From Saccharomyces mikatae IFO 1815 (taxonomy: Eukaryota; Ascomycota; Saccharomycetes; Saccharomycetales; Saccharomycetaceae): a stretch of DNA of 64,000 nucleotides. The notes beneath the pieces were generated by a model that saw nothing but the letters and a program-made list of their open reading frames with translations, was not told the DNA's origin and did no database searches. Each line of letters begins with the position of its first letter. Position 1 is the first letter of the stretch. Positions 18,769 to 27,294 of the stretch are shown here, one piece after another. Position numbers and translations under genes: made by a program. Where the stretch lies: contig NC_079269.1 in NCBI RefSeq assembly GCF_947241705.1, forward strand, positions 248,001-312,000. The letters run 5' to 3'.

Positions 18769-20781
18769 TTAGTTCTTTATATGGCCAACATTAGAGTTAT
18801 AACTTGAAAGCATATTTACATTAGGATTTGGATTATTAGTACCTCCTCTCCTGCTATTTGGTCCTCTAACGCCCAATGGGTTTTTCGAAAAGCTCAACCT
18901 TATACCTCCTTTACTGCTTACTGTAGAGCGAGGTAATTGTCTGCCATATAATTCGGCTAACGCTCTTGTCGCAAAACTAACGTCATCGAATTCAACAAAA
19001 CACATTGGTCCATGGCTATGACCATTAGATGTGGTATTCTTATTTCTGAATGACAATCTCCTAAAACCTTCCTGGCCAGAAAACAACTGTCTCAGTTCTT
19101 GTTCAGTAGCATCTGAGGGTAAGTTCCCTACATAAAGAGTATTACAAGGCGGATTTTGGTCAGCTGGGTTGGCAGGAGGTGGGATTCTCGCTAGTAGCGA
19201 TAAATCTGCTTGAGAAATTGAGGTAGATCCGGTGATATTGGAGGATAGTGACGTAGTGGAATTATTCTTGTGTGAATTTCTACTTGAACTTAGCCTTGCA
19301 GGTGGTGCTTTCTGAGGGGTGTTGCTCTGATTCACAGGATACATATGCTCAGGTTGGGGTTGTTGCATAAATCTGTTCTGCTTTTGAGGTGTAAGGTTCA
19401 TATCAGAAGAGTTAACCATGTTTGACATGTGCTGCGTTTGAGAAGACATTAGGCCATATGGGGGCAATGAATTTGATGAGGTTAAGGAAGCGTTGATTGC
19501 ATTGCCAATTTGCATCATCGGCTGCTGAGAGCTGACAGAAAGGGCGGCGTTCGAGCCAGTGTTGCTAGCCCCATTATTGGGGTTTGCATTGGCATTCGCA
19601 TTTGTGTTACTATTAGTAGGTGCAATAACTGCCGATGGTGCAGAAGGTAAAAAGAACGAAGAACCATGTTGAGATGCAGAAGTATTTCCCCATTCTAAAG
19701 TTGGCGTAGATGGTTGAGGAGTGCTCATGTAACCATTGATGCTGGATGGTATACCACTTGAACCCCATATCTTTTCATTTATTTCGGTGTTATCTCTTAG
19801 AAGAAAGGATTTACCCATGTCAGATGTTGGGATTGATGGTTCCACGGACAAATCTTGATGTGAATGATTAGAATGCAACCCAATAACCTGTCCTTGTGAA
19901 GATAACGGCACTGAAGAATTCATTTGTTGTTGATTAGATTGTTGTGGTGAATGTTTTTGAGAAGAGTGTTGTTGCTGTTGTTGTTGTTGTTGTTGCTGCT
20001 GCTGGGATGATTGTTGTTGTTGCTGGGATGATTGTTGAGCTAAAGAAGAATCGTTGGAAAATGGATCACTAAATGAAAATCTTGACCTTTGTGATAGTAA
20101 ACTTGGCCTTTTTATGCCAGAGTTTGGTTTATTCAACCTCGAAGAGTCATTGAAAATTGTAGATGATGGAAAAGAAACTAAATTTTTGGTTGTTTCATCT
20201 ATTATTTCAACGGTAGTTTTATTTGGAAAACTAGGCCCAAATAGCTCACTCTTCGAATTCAAAATAACAGCGTAATTAATGGCCAGGTTCAATAGTTCAA
20301 ATCTAGCAATAATACACATATCATGTTCGTCTTCCAATGAGGCAGAAACAATGTTTGTCGAAGAATTTCTTCTCAGTAAAGCTATACTTTTCACCCCCTC
20401 AGCAAGAGCAAAAATTGCGTAGCATTCTCTAAGGGTAATATCTTTGGGTACGTTTGACAATTTTAGACTGTAACTACCCTTGATGTTATTTTCGTGGCCA
20501 TTAGTATTACTGCTTGTCATGTCCTGAGGCATGACATTACTTCCGAGAGCAAGCGTATTGAGCATAGATGATATGGCTAAGGGCGAGTTCGTGTCATTCA
20601 AATACAAGTCTCCACTGGTACTTCCTCTACCGGGCGCTTCATGAGGGTGTGAAGACGTGTTCAAATTCAAACTGGAACGATGGCTGGGGGAAATATTGTG
20701 TGCATTGGTGGCAGTTGACACGATGTTGTCGTTACTGGACGCAAATGACCCTGTTTGATCGAAATAAACTGAACTTTGCAT
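18769..20781 (-). CDS. WHI3: Whi3, RNA-binding regulator of cell size and G1 cyclin mRNA
   Basis: I place the start at the ATG complementary to 20779-20781 (MQSSVYFDQTG), giving 670 residues, close to S. cerevisiae Whi3 (about 661). Upstream in-frame codons lack an ATG. A weak RRM-like region lies near residues 100-200, and a polyglutamine tract near 260-290 has an uninterrupted run of 12 Gln. Asn/Ser/Gln-rich disorder follows. A C-terminal RRM starts at NTLYVGNLPSDATEQELRQL. Whi3 binds GCAU motifs in mRNAs such as CLN3 and retains Cdc28 complexes; its polyQ region forms condensates that encode memory of failed mating. Confidence 0.95.
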   Translation of the reverse strand: MQSSVYFDQTGSFASSNDNIVSTATNAHNISPSHRSSLNLNTSSHPHEAPGRGSTSGDLYLNDTNSPLAISSMLNTLALGSNVMPQDMTSSNTNGHENNIKGSYSLKLSNVPKDITLRECYAIFALAEGVKSIALLRRNSSTNIVSASLEDEHDMCIIARFELLNLAINYAVILNSKSELFGPSFPNKTTVEIIDETTKNLVSFPSSTIFNDSSRLNKPNSGIKRPSLLSQRSRFSFSDPFSNDSSLAQQSSQQQQQSSQQQQQQQQQQQQHSSQKHSPQQSNQQQMNSSVPLSSQGQVIGLHSNHSHQDLSVEPSIPTSDMGKSFLLRDNTEINEKIWGSSGIPSSINGYMSTPQPSTPTLEWGNTSASQHGSSFFLPSAPSAVIAPTNSNTNANANANPNNGASNTGSNAALSVSSQQPMMQIGNAINASLTSSNSLPPYGLMSSQTQHMSNMVNSSDMNLTPQKQNRFMQQPQPEHMYPVNQSNTPQKAPPARLSSSRNSHKNNSTTSLSSNITGSTSISQADLSLLARIPPPANPADQNPPCNTLYVGNLPSDATEQELRQLFSGQEGFRRLSFRNKNTTSNGHSHGPMCFVEFDDVSFATRALAELYGRQLPRSTVSSKGGIRLSFSKNPLGVRGPNSRRGGTNNPNPNVNMLSSYNSNVGHIKN

Positions 20782-21448
20782 GCCTAGAAATGTAAGTATT
20801 TCCTGTAGAATTTTGATGAATGAAAGCTGATTATAGAAAAAGAAGGTTTCAGATACCTGTAGCTCAAAAGAAATAAATGGTGATAAAGAAAATTTCAACT
20901 CAAATTAATTCAGTTGAAGAAAAATGCTTTGGTAGCAAAAGAAAATATGGAAAGGGAAATAGGAACGGAAAGTCTTTGAAGTACACACGGCTTATTTTCT
21001 CTTTAATGCTAGATGATTGAACAAAGAGAAGACTGACACGTAAAAAATGTGGTTTCAGATTAAAAAACTGTGCGTGACCAGCGTTTGAAGCCTTTTCTTT
21101 TTTGGAGGACTGTGTTTACTTTGTGATGGTTAATTCAATCAGGTGGTTACACTTGTTTATTCCGACTTACTTGGTCGTGTTTGTTTTTTTCTTTGACCTC
21201 TCATGTCCGAAGGTCCAAAACAACAAGAAAAAAGCAGCATTCTGTTACCCTGATTTAAGGCGGGTATTCATTACGATCTTCGTGAGAGAATAAGAATACT
21301 AAATAATTCGGAGTTTTGCGTAAAAGCTGTTATATAATATTAGAAGTGCTGTCAATAGAAGCCCGTTATTCTTCTTCTTTTTATTCTGCTAATTAGTTAG
21401 GTATATAGAAGAAAATTTAAGAAGTTTATAGGTTCTTGAATAAAAAAG
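20782..21448. other. WHI3 promoter and SLZ1 3' region
   Basis: This is 667 bp between two minus-strand genes. The left part is the WHI3 5' leader and promoter, with T-tracts near 21095 and 21184. A plus-strand frame of 63 codons (21102-21293) looks random. No further element is recognised. Confidence 0.5.
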
Positions 21449-22342
21449 CTAACTGGAAGTTTGATCACAACAAGTGGGAAATACCGACCAACGCGACTCT
21501 TGTTGGCCAGTTATTCCTGTATCTGAAGCGGGTGATTCATCCATACACAGCATTTCAAGCTCAAAAATGACGCTCTTGACCATGTTTGAGTATTTTATCT
21601 CTTGCTGCAGTAACTTTTTGGCACCCTCATCCTGACCAGGAGATGGCGCGGAGATGATATTATCTTGAGCAATTGGCGTTACTGCATTGAACGAGGGTAG
21701 GTCGTTGTAGCTAAGATGATATTTAGGGTCCGGGATTGATGAAACCGTGGTCGCGTTACTGGTCGTACTGCAGTTCGACCAACGACGCTCCCACGAGGTG
21801 AACTTTGTATCTTGGAAAGGAAATATACTATCTTTAGAAAGGTTACGGATATCATCGTTGAAGAGTTCCGAAAGTTGCGAATTTAGAGGGCTAGATGTTT
21901 GAATGGCTTGATCTATCATTATTTTGGACTCAGGTCTCTGATCCATATCAAAATCAAGTCCAGGTTGAGGTTCAGCTTTAGTATTTTCAACTGGGGCACT
22001 TTGATAAATAGTTGCGGAGTGCGGTTCTTTAAAACGAAAGTCTCTTATCAATGGCAGTTTTTTTTGTTCTTTTAACTTCTTGTCGTCCCTTTTGCAATTA
22101 TCTTTTTCTGCTTCTTTTGACTTTTCTTTATCTTTTTTATTTGGATTCTTCCTTTTATTCTTGGCCATTTTCTCCAAAAACTTCTTTCTTTCTTCACCAA
22201 AGGTCTTTACATTTTCCTTTTCCCTTTTAGTATCTATTTGGTTACCATTTCCACTTTTTAACTTATTCTTCGTTACTTGCCTGTCTTTGGGTAGTTTCAC
22301 CTCGTACTTTTTGAAACCAATGATTTGATCAACTTTATTCAT
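21449..22342 (-). CDS. SLZ1: Slz1, meiotic subunit of the mRNA m6A methyltransferase complex
   Basis: This 297-residue protein (S. cerevisiae about 300) starts at the ATG complementary to 22340-22342. The N-terminal third is extremely rich in Lys/Glu/Arg (about 15-95) with stretches such as [14 protein letters not shown] that serve as nuclear localisation. The middle is disordered, and a C-terminal heptad-type helix around [18 protein letters not shown] is the likely leucine zipper. Slz1 joins Ime4 and Mum2 (the MIS complex) and brings them to the nucleolus for m6A methylation of mRNA in early meiosis. A perfect URS1 127 bp upstream agrees with early-meiotic, Ime1-Ume6 control. Confidence 0.93.
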   Translation of the reverse strand: MNKVDQIIGFKKYEVKLPKDRQVTKNKLKSGNGNQIDTKREKENVKTFGEERKKFLEKMAKNKRKNPNKKDKEKSKEAEKDNCKRDDKKLKEQKKLPLIRDFRFKEPHSATIYQSAPVENTKAEPQPGLDFDMDQRPESKIMIDQAIQTSSPLNSQLSELFNDDIRNLSKDSIFPFQDTKFTSWERRWSNCSTTSNATTVSSIPDPKYHLSYNDLPSFNAVTPIAQDNIISAPSPGQDEGAKKLLQQEIKYSNMVKSVIFELEMLCMDESPASDTGITGQQESRWSVFPTCCDQTSS

Positions 22343-22695
22343 TATAACAACGATCGGTTGTTTTTTCTCTTAGTACAAGTTAATGGATGGAATAGCACGA
22401 CCTTATATTTTGTGTCCTTTAATTAAACTAGTGTTATTTATACGGCTGGTTGTGGCCGGGAAATAATTTCGGCGGCTATTTATGTCGACAGCCCCGCACT
22501 TCTTCCTTTGCAACACAACCCGCAAGTATATTGAGACCGAACACGCTACTTCATATTAAACACGAATAACAGTATATGGTGTGTAATAATCACTGTAGCT
22601 TTCAGTAAACTAATAAAAATAATCGTTATATTATCATTACGTAAAGTATACAGAAACAAAAGCATTAAAGATGGGTAAAAATAGCAGAAAAGATA
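22343..22695. other. SLZ1 promoter / YNL195C 3' gap
   Basis: The left part carries the SLZ1 promoter with its URS1. The right part is AT-rich 3' sequence for YNL195C. Confidence 0.55.
22469..22478 (-). promoter_or_regulatory. URS1 (Ume6 site) upstream of SLZ1
   Basis: TCGGCGGCTA is the exact reverse complement of the consensus TAGCCGCCGA. It lies 127 bp upstream of the SLZ1 ATG and would place SLZ1 under Ume6 repression and Ime1 activation. Confidence 0.88.
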
Positions 22696-23481
22696 CTACT
22701 CATGTAAGACCTTATTCTTAAGGTTTAAAATATCAGGATCAGCGGTACTTGAAAGATTCATCGAAGGATTGGTTTCGTCTATGGCGTAGTTTCTTGGGAC
22801 AGTGTATTGGTCCTTCATTCCATATTCGTAATTCTTTTTTCCTTCAGTATCCTGGCTGGCAACTGGAATATCTGCTGGTGATCCGCGTACGTGGGCGGTG
22901 TACGAGGAAGTAGAACTGTTAAATTTTTCATCTCTTATCATGTGTTCGTTGTACCTGTCTAAAGGAGCAGCCTGTGGGTGCATCATATTTGGATCGCTAT
23001 TATCGGTACCATAGGAAGAAATATCGTTCCACGCTCTAATATGGTGAGGCTCGCTTTGAGGCGAACCTGCACCTGGTATATGCTGAGCAAAAGAACCATG
23101 GAAATGTGGCATGGATGTATCTTGACAACCAACGGGGATATTCTTGCTGTTCATTCTTGCCTCGATCATATTGCTAGCATCAAAACTTGCCAAAGTAGAT
23201 CTAGTAATATTATCTTTGTCAGTTACTTTTTTGTTTCTAACTTTGCCACAACCTGGTATGCCAACGCTGCCAGCACCTGTATTTAAAGTGGGACCAGGGC
23301 ACTCATTTGGCAATATCCCAGAGTGCTGTTTATGAGATGAAAAGCGCGTATCACGAGGAGGGTATTGAAGGTTGTTTGGCTTATTAGGCCGTGAGGTGTC
23401 GGCTACTTTGTCCTTTTCCAAGTTCATATTGATATCGTCATTGCTGGAATAAGCCTGAGCGGATTGGCCCAAACCTAGCAT
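22696..23481 (-). CDS. YNL195C-like, Hbt1-related protein (probably a 3' exon)
   Basis: From the first in-frame ATG (23479-23481) there are 261 codons, the S. cerevisiae annotated length. The product is hydrophilic and disordered, rich in Asn, Ser, Asp, Pro and His, without membrane segment or known catalytic motif. It is related to Hbt1 (YDL223C), a cell-polarity protein. Molecular function is unknown. The frame stays open for 24 further protein-like codons (ending HTEKSYDR) up to a strong 3' splice site at 23555, and a different-frame ATG at 23550-23552 overlaps the annotated start. I therefore infer that this is chiefly the second exon of a spliced transcript starting in YNL194C, not an independent gene. 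A separate transcript is not excluded. Confidence 0.8.
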   Translation of the reverse strand: MLGLGQSAQAYSSNDDINMNLEKDKVADTSRPNKPNNLQYPPRDTRFSSHKQHSGILPNECPGPTLNTGAGSVGIPGCGKVRNKKVTDKDNITRSTLASFDASNMIEARMNSKNIPVGCQDTSMPHFHGSFAQHIPGAGSPQSEPHHIRAWNDISSYGTDNSDPNMMHPQAAPLDRYNEHMIRDEKFNSSTSSYTAHVRGSPADIPVASQDTEGKKNYEYGMKDQYTVPRNYAIDETNPSMNLSSTADPDILNLKNKVLHE

Positions 23482-23552
23482 TCTGTCATAAGATTTTTCT
23501 GTATGGTAGCCGAAGCCGTGCTGTGTAGCAGAAGACTCTTTGTTTGATTCAT
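23475..23552 (-). other. Out-of-frame upstream ORF overlapping the YNL195C start
   Basis: An ATG at the first bases after the predicted splice acceptor opens a 25-codon frame ending at a TAG that overlaps the YNL195C ATG region. On an unspliced or internally started RNA it would take scanning ribosomes past the annotated start. It is probably not a functional peptide. Confidence 0.6.
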
Positions 23553-23877
23553 TACTAGCAAAATAGAGCGATGAGAGGAAAAGAGTTAGTAAGATATGGA
23601 CGATAAATTAAAATATGAAATTATAAGACAGCTTCTTTTTACTAGATGGTATCCGTTATATTAATTGACATTTATTATTATCATAGGCTGAAAATTAGAG
23701 AAAATTACAGTGGAGTGAAATATTAAAAATTAGGAGAATATCAGTGCAGTGTGTTAGTATTAGGTAGAAAAGGTATTAACAAAAAAGTGGGGGAAATTAT
23801 CGCTGCAGTCCCCTTCCTTTACGTTTCTTGGACTATTGGTATGAGGATAAAGGAAAGAAAAAAAATTTCATGTCTCT
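23482..23877. other. Gap between YNL195C and YNL194C, holding the intron 3' half
   Basis: This gap on the minus strand carries two perfect TACTAAC branch-point motifs (23585-23591 and 23752-23758), each followed by a pyrimidine-rich run and an acceptor AG. It does not look like a normal promoter: I find no TATA or stress element specific to YNL195C. Confidence 0.65.
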
Positions 23878-24130
23878 CTAAGATACGACAGGGACGTTCT
23901 GTTCAGTGTAGATACGTTCTTCTTGTATCTGGTTCGGTTCATCGCCTGCGTTGGTGACGGTTCTCTTCTTTGCCCTCAATTTCTTGAAGAACTTGCCACT
24001 ACTATGTAGTTGGGGCTGTTGAACGGTTGTTACAGGAACAGAGGAAGGCAGTCCTTCGTTTGTTGGCACAGGGGTCAAAGTCTGTGAGTCTGTCGTCTTG
24101 GTAGAGACAAAACTGCGGTCGTAGACGTAC
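23555..24130 (-). other. Predicted spliceosomal intron joining YNL194C to YNL195C (576 nt)
   Basis: On the minus strand the donor is GTACGT (24130 to 24125), inside YNL194C codon 218. The branch point TACTAAC is at 23591-23585 with the branch A at 23586. The acceptor TTTTGCTAG ends at 23555, 31 nt beyond, with a pyrimidine-rich stretch and no earlier AG between. The donor is phase 2 and the acceptor leaves one base before an in-frame AAT, so GA plus T makes an Asp codon and reading continues into YNL195C. The predicted protein is 217 residues of YNL194C, Asp, 24 linker residues and 261 residues of YNL195C, 503 in all. The YNL194C stop lies within the intron. GTACGT is a minor but genuine yeast donor, suggesting partial splicing. 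Confidence 0.8.
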
Positions 24131-24783
24131 TCGTTTCTTTTGTGTATAACTACCATGGCAGTAGAGCAAATTGCGTTCACTATTAACAGAAAAACTGTAG
24201 TCCAAATGAGCCCAAAGTTTTTGGGACCTAGTCTAGCATCGCGATTTTCGTGGTGGAATGCCTTCACTGCCTTGGCGTAACACCCTGTATAGAGACAAGC
24301 GGAAAGGGTCATGAAAAAAAGAGTAATCCAGCTCGTAGCAGTCGCCACAGATGCAGTGCGTCTTGTGTATCTGATCACACTGGTGGTGACTGAGGCTAGC
24401 GTGATCAATAAGAAAAAGAGCGCGATCAAGAGCATCGCCCAGCCTACTCTTGAAAGGTAGTAATAAGTATTTCTGTTGTTTAAAAAACTTGCGGGCATGA
24501 GAGGAGAACTACCAAAGTTGTCCCTGGGCGAGAACGGCTGAGCCGCCATTTTAGAAGAGCAATTTACGGCCAAGCCGCGACTCTCCCAGCCACACCAGTT
24601 ATAATTATACCATCTGGTCACGGAAGGCGCCGAGTTAAAACCCGAAGTGGATGCCTGAAACCAATAAAAGTTCTTCAATACTCCTGTGTTTCTACCACCG
24701 GCTAGTATTAAAAAAAATGTCAACAATGTAGCACCTAGTAGAAAGAAAAGGTTAATAAAGTACACAAACTTTTTGTAGGACAT
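23878..24783 (-). CDS. YNL194C-like SUR7-family eisosome membrane protein
   Basis: This 301-residue protein has four predicted membrane spans at about 7-27, 113-134, 145-168 and 192-214. The long first extracellular loop contains the claudin-like WCGWESRG...NC arrangement typical of the SUR7/Pun1/Fmp45 family. These proteins sit in plasma-membrane MCC/eisosome patches and affect sphingolipid content and sporulation. The cytosolic C-tail after residue 215 is polar. Its ohnologue FMP45 also lies beside HBT1, so the pair is an ancient linked unit. A GTACGT donor at codon 218, just after the last span, fits an alternative C-tail encoded by YNL195C. Stress elements lie upstream. Confidence 0.93.
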   Translation of the reverse strand: MSYKKFVYFINLFFLLGATLLTFFLILAGGRNTGVLKNFYWFQASTSGFNSAPSVTRWYNYNWCGWESRGLAVNCSSKMAAQPFSPRDNFGSSPLMPASFLNNRNTYYYLSRVGWAMLLIALFFLLITLASVTTSVIRYTRRTASVATATSWITLFFMTLSACLYTGCYAKAVKAFHHENRDARLGPKNFGLIWTTVFLLIVNAICSTAMVVIHKRNEYVYDRSFVSTKTTDSQTLTPVPTNEGLPSSVPVTTVQQPQLHSSGKFFKKLRAKKRTVTNAGDEPNQIQEERIYTEQNVPVVS

Positions 24784-25552
24784 TGGGTATTTGGAATTGG
24801 AAATATATTATTTTATACTTAGTGCTTGTTGCGATAGAAGTAATAATTGTTAATGCTGTGTTACAGAATAGTAAAAGTTTACTGTTAACTACGAAAGTTA
24901 AAGAATTCATAAATACAAGTCTACTAATGTGAATGGCCTCTCTGGCCTGGTAATTGGCTCAGTATTCGGTAAATGTTTTTATATTAAAAGAAAGGGATAA
25001 CAGTGAGGGGAAAGAGAATAACAACCTTGTATTTCCATCCGTTCATCCCACTTCCAGAAGATGGTATTGAACAGTAGGAACCACGGGGGTAACAAGATGC
25101 GACGATAAACAGGGATACCCTTCGCAATACAGCCCCTCCCTTAAAAAGCGCTTTGGAAATATTTCGTTCTAGAAGCCTCCTCTTTGATATCTTTCCAACC
25201 CGAGCTGTGCGGCTGTGCGGCTGTGCGGGCCAGGGGTTCTTGTGTCATTTCGAGGAGTCTGTGTACTGCGGTGCTAGTGCTTATTTGTCTCACGATTCAA
25301 CGCATAAGGAGGAATTAGTGTTAACTTCTGCCATATTCTGCAAGGTGCTAAGGCTATCGAATATCCTTCTTGCACCAAGTTAAAGAATAATTTTTCGTTG
25401 TTTGTATACGTAATTTTAATTTTAATTCGCATTTTTTTTTCATCTTGGCTTCCGTTAATGCGAATCCTTGAGAGTTCTATAACTGCGCGTTGCAAACGCA
25501 AGATTGACTGTTCGTTTCTTAAGCAGGAAATAGAGCATCTGCATACTAAGTG
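24784..25552. promoter_or_regulatory. Divergent promoter YNL194C/YNL193W
   Basis: This 769-bp region contains two stress elements, AGGGG at 25006-25010 and CCCCT at 25133-25137, suited to the stress-induced SUR7-family gene. It also has a GC-rich tandem repeat at 25204-25227 and an A/T-rich run near 25410-25440 before YNL193W. Confidence 0.6.
25204..25227 (+). repeat. Three tandem copies of GCTGTGCG
   Basis: Three perfect head-to-tail copies of an 8-base unit form an unusually GC-rich island in an AT-rich divergent promoter. It may be a replication-slippage product or a cluster of protein-binding sites. Confidence 0.85.
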
Positions 25553-27232
25553 ATGGGACCTCCAAGAAAGTGTAAGAATCTCGGTAAGGGTAAGAAACAC
25601 AAAAATGAGCAGAAGGCATTGGCCACGCAAGAAGATTTCTACTTAGCAGCGATCGACTGTGAAGAGCAGGCTGATCGATGGTTGCTATCGGACATTAAGA
25701 AATGTTTGCGATTCTATCTTAAGGCTCTCGAGTATTACGAAAACGGTCTGACCGCTCTGGAATCCACACAGGAGGGAAAATACAACATTTATTATAATGA
25801 AACAAGACTTTTTTTGCAAATTTATACAGACTATCTAGCCAATAACGGCTACATTAATATATTGCAGTACGTGAAAATGGACGATATGCCTGATCTCTCT
25901 AGTTTAATATTATCTCTGCCACAGATTACTCAAAGATTTGAAATTGTTTACGAAACTTTTCCAGAACAGAGAACTTGGGACCTTCAATTCAACTTATTGA
26001 CGTGCTATTTAACCCTCATAGAGTCCCTATACGATACTTTTCCGCCCACTGTTGGGATGGAAGGATCAGACATTTTGACTTTGACCAACAAATATATTGA
26101 AATTTTCCAACATCTGGTTAACTATCTGCTACAAGAACTACAAAACTGGAGCGACCCTACAGTGCAAGAGTCTGGTGATATAGATGCGGGATTGCAAAGA
26201 GATACTTTAGATGAAGACGCAATGCACATGGCCAGGGATGGAACTGGGATTCGAACTAATGGCCGTTCACAACCTCAAGCAGAAACTATGGACGTTTCTG
26301 AACAAGTGACTCCGTCCTCGCTTACGGAAGTGCTCGTCAACTCTTTGAAGTTTAATCATGCTCTGATGGAATTGATTATTGAGTCAAAAATGGCTAGTGG
26401 GAAAACTTCGGAAACAGAGGTTTTAAACCCTGTTCAGATCAATTTTTTGGAAGATACAACAAATAAGTTCTATTTACAATTATGCGACATTATAGATTCC
26501 ATTTCTACCGCGATCCCGATAGATCTAAAGGAAATCGGTTTTACCAAGATTTTAATTGAAGGTTTGAACACCATAACTTCGGGAACTTTCGAGTCGTTAC
26601 AAAATTTTGTCCTAGAAACCACTTCCTTTACCAATTTCCTTGCTGATAACGATGTGCAGGGCAGAATTGATCTTTCGTTGATCAGAGTTGATATCGTTGA
26701 ATTTGCCATTTTGTGTTCAGAAGAGTGTTTTCCAAATGCTGCTTGGAAACTTTCTGGGCTGTTGACTAAAGTTCTTGCCGAGGCTAGGACTCTATTAACG
26801 AACCAAAGAAACCACATTTTATTTGTGAAAGATCAAAGATTGAACGAGCATTTAAGTCACGTGGTCTTTCAGCTTTGTGACGTCTTGGTAAATTCATCCG
26901 ACAATGAACTCAGACGGTATGCAATTAAACAGTGTAGTGAAGAGTCACAAAAGACTCCAGATGGGGCACGTACTTTAGAAATATTGATGAAAAATGCTAC
27001 TGTTTTTCTTAATAATGCGGTCCTCATTTCATCTAAACCGTGCGGGTTGCAAGAAACGATTATTGATAAACTGAAAAGAAATTATATTCACAATCAAGCT
27101 AAAGAAAGGCTACTTTTTTTACAAAACCTGAAACAGAATTCAAATGTAGGTGACGATGCTACGTTAGCTTCGCCTACCATAATGAAGTTTGATGTCCCAC
27201 CAGATCACCCTTTTTATAACCACTACCGATAG
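25553..27232 (+). CDS. YNL193W-like protein of unknown function
   Basis: I start at the ATG at 25553 (MGPPRKCKNLGKGKKHKN), giving 559 residues against 558 in S. cerevisiae; the codon before it is GTG. The N-terminus is short and strongly basic. A helix-rich segment follows (about 30-80: cysteines, tryptophan and paired aromatic residues in a TPR-like pattern), then a long, mostly helical body with an acidic/Gly insertion near 210-250. There are no catalytic motifs, membrane spans or targeting signals. I do not recognise a function; the helical-repeat appearance suggests a scaffold or adaptor. It is divergent from YNL194C and upstream of CHS1. Confidence 0.85.
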   Translation: MGPPRKCKNLGKGKKHKNEQKALATQEDFYLAAIDCEEQADRWLLSDIKKCLRFYLKALEYYENGLTALESTQEGKYNIYYNETRLFLQIYTDYLANNGYINILQYVKMDDMPDLSSLILSLPQITQRFEIVYETFPEQRTWDLQFNLLTCYLTLIESLYDTFPPTVGMEGSDILTLTNKYIEIFQHLVNYLLQELQNWSDPTVQESGDIDAGLQRDTLDEDAMHMARDGTGIRTNGRSQPQAETMDVSEQVTPSSLTEVLVNSLKFNHALMELIIESKMASGKTSETEVLNPVQINFLEDTTNKFYLQLCDIIDSISTAIPIDLKEIGFTKILIEGLNTITSGTFESLQNFVLETTSFTNFLADNDVQGRIDLSLIRVDIVEFAILCSEECFPNAAWKLSGLLTKVLAEARTLLTNQRNHILFVKDQRLNEHLSHVVFQLCDVLVNSSDNELRRYAIKQCSEESQKTPDGARTLEILMKNATVFLNNAVLISSKPCGLQETIIDKLKRNYIHNQAKERLLFLQNLKQNSNVGDDATLASPTIMKFDVPPDHPFYNHYR

Positions 27233-27294
27233 TAAAATTAGGTACGTACATATATAGATGCAAATACATTGTACATACGTGGCAGAATCCTCGG

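Noticed and set aside
26245-26258. GGGATTCGAACT, resembling the B box of a tRNA gene
   Set aside because: It is inside the YNL193W coding frame and has no A box or cloverleaf around it.
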